Assembly: GCF_011762095.1 (NCBI RefSeq)
Contig: NZ_JAASQO010000017.1
Coordinates: forward strand, 1-64,000
Direction: 5' to 3'
DNA length: 64,000 nucleotides
Origin: Parvibaculum indicum
GTDB lineage: Bacteria; Pseudomonadota; Alphaproteobacteria; Parvibaculales; Parvibaculaceae
The position numbers were made by a program, and so were the translations under genes. Positions 27,298-37,600 of the stretch are shown here, piece by piece. Each line of letters starts with the position of its first letter. The stretch's first letter is position 1. The notes beneath the pieces were generated by a model. It saw only the letters and a list, made by a program, of their open reading frames with translations. It had not been told where the DNA came from and did not search any database.

Positions 27298-29553
27298 ATG
27301 GCATTCGACCTGAAAAAACCGACGCGCCGGCAAATGCTGATCGGGGGCGGCCTCGCAGGCGGGGCGCTTCTCATCGGCGTGGCCGTTTCCGGCCCCTCGC
27401 GCCGCGACCGGGAAGACGAGATCGCCGCGGAAGGCGGCGAGCGTTTCGTCATCACCTGGCTGAAGATTTCGCCGGACAATGTGACGACCGTCTATGTGCC
27501 GCATTCCGATATGGGGCAGGGTCCCATCACCGCGCTTGCCATGATGGCGGCCGAGGAGATGGATGCGGACTGGAACCTGGTGCGCGCCGAACAGGCGCCC
27601 GCCGAACCCGAATTCGCCAATGAATCGCTCGGGCTCTTCATCACGAAGGGCCGGACGGCGCCCGACATGCTGGCCGGGGCCGCCGAGACGCTCTGGTACA
27701 ATGTCGCGAAATTCATGAGCATGCAGATCACCGGCGGCTCCATGGCCGTGCGCTATACCGGCCAGCACGGCATGCGCATCGCCGGCGCGGCGGCGAAGGA
27801 AATGCTGGTAAAGGCGGCGGCGGCGCGCTGGGACTGCTCCACCGGCGATTGCGAGGTGCGCGAGAGCATCGTCTACCGCAAGGGCAAGAACCAGTCGGCG
27901 ACTTTCGGCGAACTGGTGGCGGACGCGGCCGAATATTCGCCTTCCGCCGCGCCGACCCTCAAGACGCCCGACCAGTACAGGATCGTCGGCAAGCCCACCA
28001 AGCGTTTCGACGTGCCGGGCAAGGTGGACGGCACCGCCCGCTACGGCCTCGATGCGCGGCCCGAAGGCCTCGTCTATGCGGCGCTGCGCCAGTCGCCCGT
28101 CTTCGGCGGCAAGGTGAAGCGCTATGACGCAAGCGAAATCCTGAAACGGCGCGGCGTGAAGCAGGTCGTGGAACTGCCCGTGGGCGTCGCCGTCATCGCG
28201 GATAATTTCTGGCGCGCCAAGGAAGCCGCCGCCGCGCTCGACATCGAATTCGACGATGGCGGCAATGGCGGCGTTTCCTCCGCCTCCATCTTCGAGGGTC
28301 ATGAAAAGGCGCTGACGGGCGAAAGTACCGAAGACAAGGAGACGGGCGATGCGGAGGGCGCGCTGAAAAACGCGGCCAGGGTGATCGAGGCCTCCTATCG
28401 CGTGCCCTATCTCGCGCATGCCACCATGGAACCGATGAACTGCACCGTCTGGGTGCATGACGACAAGGCGGAAGTCTGGGTCGGCAATCAGGATCCGCTC
28501 GGCACGCGCGCCCGCATCGCCGAAATGACGGGCGTCGATTACGACAATGTGAAAGTGCATCCGATGCTGCTGGGCGGCGGCTTCGGGCGGCGCATTCCCT
28601 ATCGCGCGGGCTTTTCGGAATTCCCCAGCGAGATCGATTATGCCGCGATGATCGCAAGGGAAGTCGATGCGCCGGTGCAGCTCGTCTATACGCGCGAGGA
28701 CGACATGCGGCACGACGCCTATCGCATCGCGGTGGCGAACAGGATGAAGGCCGGGCTGGATGCCGACGGCAATCCGGTCGCCTGGCAGAACCGCTATGTC
28801 TACAAGGACGAGCCGGCGGAAGCGCCGCATATTCCGTATGCGGTGGAAAACCAGTCGATCCGCTATGTGGACAATCCGACATCCGTGCCGCGCGGGCCCT
28901 GGCGCTCGGTCGCGCATACCCAGCACACTTTCTTCAATGAAAGTTTCATGGACGAGCTGGCCCATGAGGCGGGCAGGGACCCGTATGACTTCCGCATGGC
29001 GCTACTGAAGGACAAGCCGCGCCACCGCGCCGTGCTGCGGCTTGCCGCGGAGAAGGCCGGTTACGGCGGCACCCTGCGCGAGGGCCATGCCTTCGGACTG
29101 GCGGTGCAGCAGAGCTTCGAGACCATCGTGGCCGAAGTGCTGGAGGTCTCGCTGGACGAGGACAATCGTCCCCGCGTCCACAAGGTGACCTGCGCGGTGG
29201 ATTGCGGCCGTGTCGTCAATCCCGATACGGCGGAGGCGCAGGTACAGTCCGCCGTGATCTACGGTCTGACGGCGGCGCTATACGGACAGATCACCATCGA
29301 GGGCGGCGCCGTGGCGCAAGGCAATTTCCCCGACTACCCGATGGTGAAGATCGCCGAGACGCCGGTCATCGAGACGCATTTCATCGACAGCGGGGCCGCC
29401 ATGGGCGGGCTCGGCGAACCGGGCACGCCGCCCGTCGCACCGGCGCTTGCCAATGCGATCTTCAAGCTGACCGGCAAGCGCATCCGCGAACTGCCCATGT
29501 CGATCCACGACCTCTCGCCGGCAAGCGGCAAGTTCGCCCAGGCCGCGGACTAA
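27298..29553 (+). CDS. Molybdenum hydroxylase, molybdopterin-binding large subunit
   Basis: The 751-residue protein resembles the isoquinoline 1-oxidoreductase beta/xanthine-dehydrogenase-family large subunit. A twin-arginine-like start (PTRRQMLIGGGLAGGALLIG) suggests Tat export or anchoring. Cofactor motifs include PHSDMGQGPITALAMMAAEEMD, LGGGFGRRIPYRAGF, NPTSVPRGPWRS and the C-terminal GGLGEPGTPPVAPALANAI, whose Glu is the expected catalytic base. The substrate could be an aldehyde or N-heterocycle. The start at 27298 follows GGGGAGGA. Maturation factors (XdhC, MoCo insertion) are not in the window. Confidence 0.88.
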   Translation: MAFDLKKPTRRQMLIGGGLAGGALLIGVAVSGPSRRDREDEIAAEGGERFVITWLKISPDNVTTVYVPHSDMGQGPITALAMMAAEEMDADWNLVRAEQAPAEPEFANESLGLFITKGRTAPDMLAGAAETLWYNVAKFMSMQITGGSMAVRYTGQHGMRIAGAAAKEMLVKAAAARWDCSTGDCEVRESIVYRKGKNQSATFGELVADAAEYSPSAAPTLKTPDQYRIVGKPTKRFDVPGKVDGTARYGLDARPEGLVYAALRQSPVFGGKVKRYDASEILKRRGVKQVVELPVGVAVIADNFWRAKEAAAALDIEFDDGGNGGVSSASIFEGHEKALTGESTEDKETGDAEGALKNAARVIEASYRVPYLAHATMEPMNCTVWVHDDKAEVWVGNQDPLGTRARIAEMTGVDYDNVKVHPMLLGGGFGRRIPYRAGFSEFPSEIDYAAMIAREVDAPVQLVYTREDDMRHDAYRIAVANRMKAGLDADGNPVAWQNRYVYKDEPAEAPHIPYAVENQSIRYVDNPTSVPRGPWRSVAHTQHTFFNESFMDELAHEAGRDPYDFRMALLKDKPRHRAVLRLAAEKAGYGGTLREGHAFGLAVQQSFETIVAEVLEVSLDEDNRPRVHKVTCAVDCGRVVNPDTAEAQVQSAVIYGLTAALYGQITIEGGAVAQGNFPDYPMVKIAETPVIETHFIDSGAAMGGLGEPGTPPVAPALANAIFKLTGKRIRELPMSIHDLSPASGKFAQAAD

Positions 29554-29654
29554 AGTGGCTGCAGACTAAACGGGGCGCTCGCCTGCCGGGATGGTTTACG
29601 AAATGCTTACCCGGGCGATGTTAGCTGAAAGCTTCACCATCCGGAGAAGCGCCC

Positions 29655-30173
29655 ATGGATGCGCAGAAACACGGTTTGACGAGTTTTCAGTCTTCCACGC
29701 ATGAGGAACTGCCGCTCGCCGAGATGTCGGCCTATGCCGATCTTCAGCGCGTGCATGAGGTGTGGTCGGAGTTGACGAACAAGAAGGGGCATTTCCCCGC
29801 GCAGCTCGATCCGACGAGCGTGCCCGTTTCGCTGCTGCCCTATATGATGCTGCTCGACGTGGAGGCCGATTGCCTGCGCGTGCGTCTTGCGGGCACGCGG
29901 GTCTGCGAGGAGCATGGCGGCGAAATGCGCGGGCGCACCACGGACGATTTCTTCAAGCCGGAAGACGGGAAGAAGGTGCTGGCGGCGGGGCTTCGCGTCG
30001 CGGAAACCGGCGAACCGTCGCTGGCGCGCAAATCCTATATCGCGATCAACGGGCGCCGCTGGTCCTATGTGCGGATGATCCTGCCGCTGTCTTCCGACGG
30101 GGTGAAGCGGGACCGGCTTTTCAAGCTGCTCGATCCCGCCACGCTGGAAATGACCTACCAGGCAGAGGCGTAA
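29655..30173 (+). CDS. PAS-domain (PAS_5 type) protein
   Basis: The 172-residue protein belongs to the same family as the product of 5305-5817: LRVRLAGTRVCEEHGGEMRGRTTDDFF is the motif seen there as VRLMGTALNELFEQDFTGRSF. It has no membrane segment or output domain. The ATG at 29655 follows GGAGAAG. It stands between the molybdenum-hydroxylase operon and a REP-like pair, so its target is unclear. Confidence 0.72.
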   Translation: MDAQKHGLTSFQSSTHEELPLAEMSAYADLQRVHEVWSELTNKKGHFPAQLDPTSVPVSLLPYMMLLDVEADCLRVRLAGTRVCEEHGGEMRGRTTDDFFKPEDGKKVLAAGLRVAETGEPSLARKSYIAINGRRWSYVRMILPLSSDGVKRDRLFKLLDPATLEMTYQAEA

Positions 30174-30193
30174 CCTGCCCCCTAAACACGCAA

Positions 30194-30256
30194 ACCCCGG
30201 GCCCTGTCGACCCGGGGTCCATGCAGCATGGATTCCGGCTCGGGGCCGGAATGACG
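30194..30256. repeat. Inverted pair of REP-like palindromes
   Basis: ACCCCGGG...CCCGGGGT (30194-30218) and ATTCCGG...CCGGAAT (about 30231-30252) flank a short ATGCAGCAT centre, between two convergent genes, the same mixed-core pairing as at 22904-22990. Confidence 0.7.
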
Positions 30257-30265
30257 AAGAAGGCT

Positions 30266-30586
30266 TTAGTGCTGGCTTTCCGGCATGGTGATGCGCAGGC
30301 CGTCCAGTTCGTCCGTCACCGGAAGCTGGCAGGAAAGGCGGGAATCCTCGTTGGAGGCCTCGGCGAAGTCGAGCATGGTTTCTTCCATGTCTTCCTTTTC
30401 CGGCATCTTGGCCTGCCATTCCTTCGGCACATAGACCATGCAGGTCGCGCAGGCGCAGGCGCCGCCGCAATCGGCGTCGATGCCGGGAATGGAATTCTTG
30501 ATCGCGCCTTCCATGACGGTCAGGCCGTTCGCCACATCCACCGTGTGTTCGGTGCCGTTATGCTCGACATAGGTAATCTTCGCCAT
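30266..30586 (-). CDS. [2Fe-2S] ferredoxin, putidaredoxin/adrenodoxin type
   Basis: The 106-residue protein has the cluster motif CGGACACATC (C-x5-C-x2-C) near residues 39-48 and the fourth Cys in [10 protein letters not shown]. The acidic [12 protein letters not shown] loop between them is the partner-docking region of the vertebrate-type class. It lies about 50 bases after the ferredoxin reductase gene on the same strand, and the two would form the electron chain of a class I cytochrome P450; no P450 is in the window. Confidence 0.9.
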   Translation of the reverse strand: MAKITYVEHNGTEHTVDVANGLTVMEGAIKNSIPGIDADCGGACACATCMVYVPKEWQAKMPEKEDMEETMLDFAEASNEDSRLSCQLPVTDELDGLRITMPESQH

Positions 30587-30638
30587 CGGGTCTCACTCCT
30601 CCAGTGTTTGTTTTTCTCTTTATGGCGCGGGCGGTTCG

Positions 30639-31862
30639 TCAGCCCTGCGCGATCTCCTTCACCTTGATGCTTTCATCGGCAATGCGGGCCGGGTCGAGCG
30701 TCGCCTTCTTGTGCACGAGCTGCTTGGACATCATGAATTCCGGCGCGCGATTCACCGCGTCGACGGCGATGACCGTATCGTCCTTGAGATAGAAGACGGC
30801 GAAGCTGCGCCCGTTTTCGGGGTCGCCGCGCACCACGGCCTGCGTGTAGCCGGCCGAGAGGCCCACGATCTGCAGCTTGAGGTCGTACTGGTCGGACCAG
30901 AACCACGGCACCTGGTTATAGGGTTTTTCCTCGCCAACCATGGCGGCGGCCGCCGTCTTGCCCTGTTCGATGGCGTTGTGAACGCTTTCGAGCCGGAGGC
31001 GATGGCCGTAAATGCCGTTGGGATGGCTGGTGCAGTCGCCCGCCGCGAAAATATCCGGGTCCGAGGTGCGGCAGTTCTCGTCCACGACGATGCCGTTCTG
31101 CACGTCGAGCCCGCATTCCACGGCAAGCTCCGTATTCGGAATGATGCCGATGCCCACCACCACGAAATCGGCCGGGTAGAGCTTGCCCTCGCCGGAATCG
31201 ACGGCCGTGACATGGCTCTCGCCCTCGAAGCCCGCCACCGTGACGCCGGTCTCGATCTTCACGCCTTCCTCGCGGTGTACGCGCTCGTAGAAATGGCTGA
31301 CGATCGGATCGACCACGCGCGCCATGACGCGCTCGGCGGCTTCCAGCACGGTCACGTCCATGCCGTGCTTTTTGGCGACGGCGGCGACCTCGAGGCCGAT
31401 ATAGCCGCCGCCCACCACGACGAGGCGGGCGCCCTCCTTGAAATGGCTCTGGATCGCTTCGACATCCGCGATGTTGCGCAGGTAGTAGATGCCGTCCATC
31501 TCGAAGCCGGGCACATTGATCTCGCGCACCCGGCTGCCGGTCGCCAGCAGCAGCTTGGCGTAGTCGTAGGCTTGGCCGTCGGCGGTCAGCACGCGCTTGC
31601 CCTTGCGGTCGATCTCGGTGATGCGCGTGCCCCAATGGGTGGCGATATCGTTGTCGGTGTAGAAGCTCTCCGGCTTCAGCTCCACGCGGTCGAACCCGAT
31701 TTCCTTGGCGAGGAACTTCTTCGACAGGGGCGGACGCTGATAGGGCGCATGGGGTTCGTCGCCGAAAATGCGGATCGGGCCCGTAAAGCCCTCCGCGCGC
31801 AGGCTTTGCGCGGCTTGCGCGGCGGCCTGCCCGCCCCCGACGATGATGATGTCCTTGCCCAT
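30639..31862 (-). CDS. NAD(P)H-dependent ferredoxin reductase (FAD)
   Basis: The 407-residue flavoprotein has an FAD Rossmann motif (IIVGGGQAAAQAAQSLR), the PYQRPPLSK motif of putidaredoxin/rubredoxin reductases, an NAD-binding motif (LVVVGGGYIGLEVAAVA) and the second FAD motif DIFAAGDCTSH. It would reduce the ferredoxin encoded next downstream. Oxygenase partners are missing locally. The start at 31862 lies at a gap of 284 bases facing tsaE. Confidence 0.92.
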   Translation of the reverse strand: MGKDIIIVGGGQAAAQAAQSLRAEGFTGPIRIFGDEPHAPYQRPPLSKKFLAKEIGFDRVELKPESFYTDNDIATHWGTRITEIDRKGKRVLTADGQAYDYAKLLLATGSRVREINVPGFEMDGIYYLRNIADVEAIQSHFKEGARLVVVGGGYIGLEVAAVAKKHGMDVTVLEAAERVMARVVDPIVSHFYERVHREEGVKIETGVTVAGFEGESHVTAVDSGEGKLYPADFVVVGIGIIPNTELAVECGLDVQNGIVVDENCRTSDPDIFAAGDCTSHPNGIYGHRLRLESVHNAIEQGKTAAAAMVGEEKPYNQVPWFWSDQYDLKLQIVGLSAGYTQAVVRGDPENGRSFAVFYLKDDTVIAVDAVNRAPEFMMSKQLVHKKATLDPARIADESIKVKEIAQG

Positions 31863-32146
31863 GCGTTTCCGCCTCCCGAATTCTGTTTCGCCGATCTTGG
31901 CGCCGGCGTCATCTTTCGCGGAGTTTTACTACGCAATAGCCGGACTGTCCCCTTCTTTTTAGGGTGAAGGGGGGCCTGCGTCACGTGTGGAAACGCCGCG
32001 AAATGCGACCGAAAACCCGGAGAAAAGCGCATAGGGACGCGCTCGGGCGCCGGGTCCGGCCCTGATGCTAAAAAGCCACAAACATGACGCTCGCGTCAAC
32101 TTTTTTGTTGATTGGCGCGACGACTTGCCGCCGATAAAAAGGCCCT

Positions 32147-32650
32147 ATGGCCGACACGACTCATCTCGAAATCGAGCTGAAAGACGAAGCCGCGACCCAT
32201 GATCTGGGGGCGCGGCTTTCTGCGCTTTTTGCGGTGGGCGACCTGATCCTGCTGCGGGGCGATCTGGGGGCGGGGAAGACCACGCTGGCGCGCGCCGCGA
32301 TCCAGGCGCATCTGGAGGCCCACGGGCTGATGGAAGACGTGCCCTCGCCGACCTTCACCCTCGTCCAGGCCTATGAAAGCCCGGCGCTTCTGCTCACCCA
32401 TGTGGACCTCTACCGCATTGAGGAAGAGGGCGAGCTGCGCGAGCTGGGGCTTGCCGAAGCGCTGGATGAGGGCGCCGTGCTGGTCGAATGGCCGGAGCGG
32501 GCGGAGGGCGAAATGGCGCGGCTCACGCGCGACAGGCTCGACATTCGCCTCTCCCTCATGCCAGAAGGCTTGCGTCGCGCGGAACTGACGGGAACCGGAA
32601 GCTGGGCGGCGAGACTGACCGAAGCCTTTGGTGAAGCCGGTAACGATTGA
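32147..32650 (+). CDS. tsaE: tRNA t6A biosynthesis ATPase TsaE
   Basis: The 167-residue protein has the Walker A GDLGAGKTTLARA, the PSPTFTLVQAYE segment and HVDLYRIEEEGEL, all signatures of TsaE, which supports TsaB/TsaD in making t6A on ANN-reading tRNAs. TsaB and TsaD are not in the window. It starts a forward run in which the kinase gene begins on the next base after its stop. In several alphaproteobacteria tsaE sits close to divL; here about 9 kb lie between them. Confidence 0.93.
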   Translation: MADTTHLEIELKDEAATHDLGARLSALFAVGDLILLRGDLGAGKTTLARAAIQAHLEAHGLMEDVPSPTFTLVQAYESPALLLTHVDLYRIEEEGELRELGLAEALDEGAVLVEWPERAEGEMARLTRDRLDIRLSLMPEGLRRAELTGTGSWAARLTEAFGEAGND

Positions 32651-33748
32651 ATGACCCGTCATCCCGATCCCGCGCGCGAAGCGGCCATCATCGAATTTCT
32701 GAAGGCAAGCGGCTGGGGCGCGGCGATGCGGGCGGACCTGGCGGGCGACGCCTCCACGCGGCGCTATGAGCGGCTGAGCCTCGACGGGCGCCCGGCCGTG
32801 CTGATGGACTGGCCGGCGGGGCCGGATGCACCCGTAGACGATGCGAAGCATGCCTATTCGACCGTGGCGCATCTGGCCGAGGACGTTCGCCCCTTCGTGG
32901 CGGTGGACAACTATCTGACCGGCATCGGCCTCACCGCGCCCGAAATCGTCGCGCAAGATCTCGACCGCGGCTTCCTGCTGCTGGAAGACCTCGGCGACCA
33001 TGTGCTGGGCGGCATTCTGGAGCGGGGCGCGGGGCCGCAAGGCGAACCGCTGGACGATATCTACCGCGCCTGCATCGAACTCCTCGTGCGGCTGCAGGCC
33101 GAGGGCGCGCCGGAGCACCTGCCGGTGGGCGACGGAGGTACGCATGAGGTGCCGCATTTCGACGACGGGCTGATGCGCGCCGAACTCGACGTGCCGCTCG
33201 ACTGGTATTTCCCGGTGGTACTGGAGCGCGAGGCAAGCCGGCAAGAGCGCGAGGAGTTCCATGCGCTCTGGACGGCTCTCTGGCCGCTGATGCAGGCGGG
33301 CCCGCGCGCGCTCTGCCTGCGCGACTTCCACTCGCCCAACATTCTCTGGCTCTCCGAACAAAAGGGCCTGAAGCGTGTCGGCCTCATCGACTTCCAGGAC
33401 GCCTTTCTGGGCTCGCGTGCCTATGACGTCGTTTCCTTCCTGCAGGATGCGCGCAAGACCGTACCGGCGGAGCGCGAAGAGGCGATGCTGGATTTCTATG
33501 TCGCCTGCGCGAAAGCCACGCTCACCGGTTTCGACGAGCAAGACTTCCGCGCCGCCTATGCCGCTTTCGGCGCGGAGCGGGGCTTGCGTCTCATCGGGCT
33601 CTGGCCTCGGCTGTTGAAGCGCGACGGCAAACCGCACTATATGGCGCATATGCCGCGCACCAAATCCTACCTGCGGCGCAATCTCGCCCATCCGGCGCTT
33701 GCCGATCTCAAGCGCTGGACCGACAAACATCTGCCGCTGGACGACTGA
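32651..33748 (+). CDS. amgK: Aminoglycoside-phosphotransferase-fold sugar kinase, AmgK-like
   Basis: The 365-residue protein has the APH kinase motifs: catalytic LCLRDFHSPNILWL (near residue 222) and the metal-binding VGLIDFQDAFLGSRAYDV. Directly followed by a MurU-like nucleotidyltransferase, it fits AmgK, which phosphorylates N-acetylmuramate/N-acetylglucosamine at the anomeric position in a peptidoglycan-recycling route that bypasses de novo (fosfomycin-sensitive) synthesis. Antibiotic resistance is not implied. The start abuts the tsaE stop, suggesting coupling. Confidence 0.8.
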   Translation: MTRHPDPAREAAIIEFLKASGWGAAMRADLAGDASTRRYERLSLDGRPAVLMDWPAGPDAPVDDAKHAYSTVAHLAEDVRPFVAVDNYLTGIGLTAPEIVAQDLDRGFLLLEDLGDHVLGGILERGAGPQGEPLDDIYRACIELLVRLQAEGAPEHLPVGDGGTHEVPHFDDGLMRAELDVPLDWYFPVVLEREASRQEREEFHALWTALWPLMQAGPRALCLRDFHSPNILWLSEQKGLKRVGLIDFQDAFLGSRAYDVVSFLQDARKTVPAEREEAMLDFYVACAKATLTGFDEQDFRAAYAAFGAERGLRLIGLWPRLLKRDGKPHYMAHMPRTKSYLRRNLAHPALADLKRWTDKHLPLDD

Positions 33749-33761
33749 GGACCCGACCCCC

Positions 33762-34478
33762 ATGAGCCGCAAAGTTACCAAGGCGATGCTGATGGCGGCC
33801 GGTCTCGGCACGCGCATGCGCCCGCTGACCGACACGACGCCGAAGCCGCTGGTCGAATTCAACGGCAAGCCGCTGATCGACCATGCGCTGGACCGGCTGG
33901 AAGAGGCCGGTATCGAAGAGGTGGTGGTGAATGTCCACTACCTCGCCGACCGGATGGAAGAACATCTGCAAAAGCGCAAGACGCCCGTGACCGTGATTTC
34001 CGACGAGCGCGACGCGCTGCTCGACACCGGCGGCGGGGTGAAGAAGGCGCTGCCGCTGCTGGGCGGCGATCCCGTCCTCACCTTCAATTCAGACAGCGTC
34101 TGGGTGGAAGGCTATGGCAGCAATCTGCGCGACCTGATCGACGCCTTCGATGCCGAGCGCATGGATGCGCTGCTGATGATCGCGGACGCGGTGCGCACGG
34201 TGGGCTATTGCGGCAGGGGCGATTTCGAGATGAGCCCGGACGGACGGCTGACGCGCCGCGAGGAATCGACCACCGCGCCCTATATGTATGCGGGTGTGCA
34301 GGTCGTCAAACCGGCGCTTTTCAGGGACGGGCCGGAGGGCGCCTTTTCCACCAACCGGATCTGGGACGGGCTCATCGAAAAGGGCACTCTCTATGGCCAG
34401 CGCATGCAGGGCCTCTGGATGCATGTCGGCTCGCCGGATGACCTCAAGGATGCCGAGGCAGCCCTGAAGGAGACGTGA
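33762..34478 (+). CDS. murU: N-acetylmuramate-1-phosphate uridylyltransferase, MurU-like
   Basis: The 238-residue nucleotidyltransferase has the signature MAAGLGTRMRPLTDTTPKPL at its start, the metal-binding FNSDSVW segment, and a C-terminal GLWMHVGSPDDLKDAE. With the AmgK-like gene 13 bases upstream this fits MurU, which makes UDP-MurNAc in cell-wall recycling; a general sugar-1-phosphate nucleotidyltransferase is the alternative. The ATG at 33762 follows GAGGA. Confidence 0.82.
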   Translation: MSRKVTKAMLMAAGLGTRMRPLTDTTPKPLVEFNGKPLIDHALDRLEEAGIEEVVVNVHYLADRMEEHLQKRKTPVTVISDERDALLDTGGGVKKALPLLGGDPVLTFNSDSVWVEGYGSNLRDLIDAFDAERMDALLMIADAVRTVGYCGRGDFEMSPDGRLTRREESTTAPYMYAGVQVVKPALFRDGPEGAFSTNRIWDGLIEKGTLYGQRMQGLWMHVGSPDDLKDAEAALKET

Positions 34479-34493
34479 GTGTCGAAAGGAAGG

Positions 34494-34582
34494 CGTCACC
34501 CCGGGCCCCGGCCCGGGGTCCATGCAGCCCCTCATCTATGACGAAAAGCCGGATGGATGCCGGATCAAGTCCGGCATGACGG
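34494..34582. repeat. REP-like palindrome cluster before addB
   Basis: CACCCCGGGCCCCGGCCCGGGGT (34497-34519) is followed by GCCGGATCAAGTCCGGCATGAC (about 34559-34580), a divergent second unit. It is the only copy of this repeat family that lies between genes reading in the same direction. Confidence 0.6.
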
Positions 34583-34648
34583 TCTTAAGGGGTGTCTTGC
34601 ATTCCTTCGCGATTTCTCGAAACCGGGAAACTCACTAGACTCGCGTCC

Positions 34649-37600
34649 ATGGCAGCCGATTCCCTCCATCTCTTCACCGTGCCCTCCGGCCAGCCCTTCC
34701 TGTCGCGGCTGGCGGAAGCGCTGCGGGCCGACCCGTCGCTGGGCGGGCGCTTCGCGATGGCGGACGGGCGCGTGCCGGAGCTGCCGGACCTCACCATATT
34801 GCTGCCGACCCGCCGCGCGGCGCGCGCGCTGGGCGATGCCTTCTTGCGCGCGGGCGAAGGCGAGGCGCTGCTGCTGCCCGTCATCCGGCCGCTGGGCGAT
34901 GTGGATGAGGACGGCATCATTCTCGATCCGGGCGGCCTCTCGGCGGAGATGCTGGCGCTGCCGCCTGCCATGCCGCCGCTGGAGCGCCAGATGCGGCTCG
35001 CCCGCTTCATCCTCGCGCATGAGGCAGGCTCTGCCCGGGAAAAAGGAAGAGAGGGCATCACGCCCGATGCGCCGCGCGCGCTGGCGCTGGCCGCCGAACT
35101 GGGCCAGTTCCTCGATATGGCGATCACCGAGCGCGTGGCGCTGAAGAACCTCGCCGATCTGGTGCCCGACACCTATGCCGAGAACTGGCAGATCACCGTC
35201 GATTTCCTGAAGGTGCTGACAGCGCACTGGCCCGAAGAGATGAAGCGCCTGGGGTTCATGGAACAGGCCGAGCGCCGCAATCGCCTGCTGGAGGCCGAGG
35301 CGAAGCACTGGCGGGATAATCCGCCGGAAGGGCCGGTGATCGCGGCGGGCTCCACCGGCTCGATCCCCGCGACGGCGGATCTGCTGGCCGTGGTCTCGCG
35401 CCTGCCCAATGGCGCGGTGGTGCTGCCGGGGCTCGATCTCGCGCTGGACGAGGCGAGCTGGGCCACGCTGGGCGGACCCGGCACGGCCTCGCATCCGCAA
35501 TACGGCATGAAGAAGCTCATCGACCGGCTGCAGGCGACGCGGGCCGATGTCGATTTCTGGCCGGGCGCGGAGCCGGTGGGCGCGATGGAGGCGCGCATTG
35601 CGTTCCTGTCGGAAACCATGCGCCCCGCCGAAACGACGGAACGCTGGCGCGAAAGCCTGGCGGGACTGAGGCCGCGGGCCGGGGAAGCGGTGAAGGGTCT
35701 GCGTCTCGTCGAAGCCTCCGCCGAGCGCGACGAGGCCGCCGCCATCGCGCTGATGATGCGCGAGGCGCTGGAAGTGCCCGGCAAGACGGCCGCGATGGTG
35801 AGCCCCGACCGGAACCTCGCGCGGCGCGTGGCGATGGAGCTCAGGCGCTGGGGCATCGAGATCGACGACAGCGCGGGCGCGCCGCTTGGCAAGGCGCCGC
35901 CCGTCGGCTTCATGCGGCTCATCGCCGAAGCGGTGGCCGAGGAGCTGGCGCCCGTGCCGCTGCTCGCCATGCTGAAACATCCCATGGCCGCGCTTTCCCG
36001 GGCGCCTTACGTGCTGCGCGACGAGACGCGGCGGCTGGAACGGATGCTGCTGCGCGGACCGCGCCCCGCCCCCGGCCTGGACGGTCTGCGCGCCGCGCTG
36101 GTGGAGGAACGCGACAGGCGGAGGGAGGCCGGACGCAGCGTCGCCGATTTCGAGGGGCTCGACCGGCTGATCGACGATCTGGACCTCGCGCTGGAGCCGA
36201 TGGTCGAGGCGATGGCGCGCGGCGAGGCCGATCCGGCCTATCTCGCCGAAATGCATATCCGCGTGGCCGAGGCGTTGGCCGCGACCGATACGGAAAAGGG
36301 GGCGGGCCGCCTCTGGATCAAGGAGACGGGCGAGGCCTCCGCCGCCTTCCTCGAAGACCTTCTGGAGGCTGCGCCGAAGCTCGGCCCGATACCGCCCGCC
36401 TCATGGCCGAGGCTTTTTGCCGAACTGGCGGATGCGCGGAACCTGCGCCCGCGTTTCGGCCGCCATCCGCGCCTCTTCATCTGGGGCCCGATGGAAGCGC
36501 GGCTCCAGCATGCGGACCTGATGATCCTGGGCAGCCTCAATGAAGGCACATGGCCGGGCGAGGCGAATATCGACCCCTGGCTCAACCGCCCCATGCGCGC
36601 GGCGCTTGGGCTCGAACCGCCGGAGCAGCGTATCGGGCTTGCCGCACATGATTTCGTGGAAGCGGCAAGCGCGGGCGAAACGGTGCTGACCCGGGCGGAA
36701 AAACAGGAGGGCGCGCCCACCGTCGCCTCGCGCTGGTGGCTGCGCCTGACAAGCGTGGTGGAGGCGCTGGGCGTGAAGGACGGCCTGCACGACCGCCGCT
36801 GGGCACGTTGGGCGGACGAGCTGGACGAGGCGAAAGAGACGATCGCCATTCCCAAGCCGCGCCCCGCGCCGCCGCTGAAGGCGCGCCCGCGTCAATTCTC
36901 CGTCACCGAGATCGAGACGCTGATCCGCGATCCTTATGCGATCTACGCCCGAAAGGTGCTGCGGCTCTCGCCGCTCGATCCGCTGGATGCCGATGTCGCC
37001 GCGGCCGAGCGCGGCATGGTGATCCACAAGGCGCTGGAACGCTTCACGAAGGAGTGGCCGAAAGGCCTGCCGCCCAATCCGCTGGAAGAGATGCTGCGCA
37101 TCGGGGCCGAGGTCTTCGCCCATCTGATGGACCGGCCCGGCGTGCGCGCCTTCTGGTGGCCGCGTTTCCAGCGCATCGCCGCCTGGATGGTCGAGTACGA
37201 ACAGGCCGAGCGGCAGGAAATCCGCCGCAGCCATGCCGAACTTTCCGGCGAAATCGAACTCGACGAACTGGCAACGCCCGTCCGGCTGACGGGCCGGGCC
37301 GACCGTATCGACGAGCGCGACGACGGCACGCTTGTCGTTACCGACTACAAGACGGGTGCCCTGCCGAGCCGCAATCAGGTGGAAGCGGGCCTCGCGCCGC
37401 AATTGCCGCTGGAAGCGGAAATGGCCGCACGGGGCGGCTTCCGCTATCGCGACGCAAAGGGACGGGAGGTGCCGCTGCCCGCCGCCAATACCTCGCGTCT
37501 TGTCTATGTGCGGCTGACCGGCGGCGAGAATGCGGGCGAGGTGCGCGCCATCACCGATGCGGGCAGCGAGCTGGCCAATGCGACCTATGACGCGCTGGTC

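Noticed and set aside
32651-33748. Aminoglycoside resistance kinase
   Set aside because: The fold is shared, but the downstream MurU-like gene and the core location point to cell-wall sugar recycling instead.
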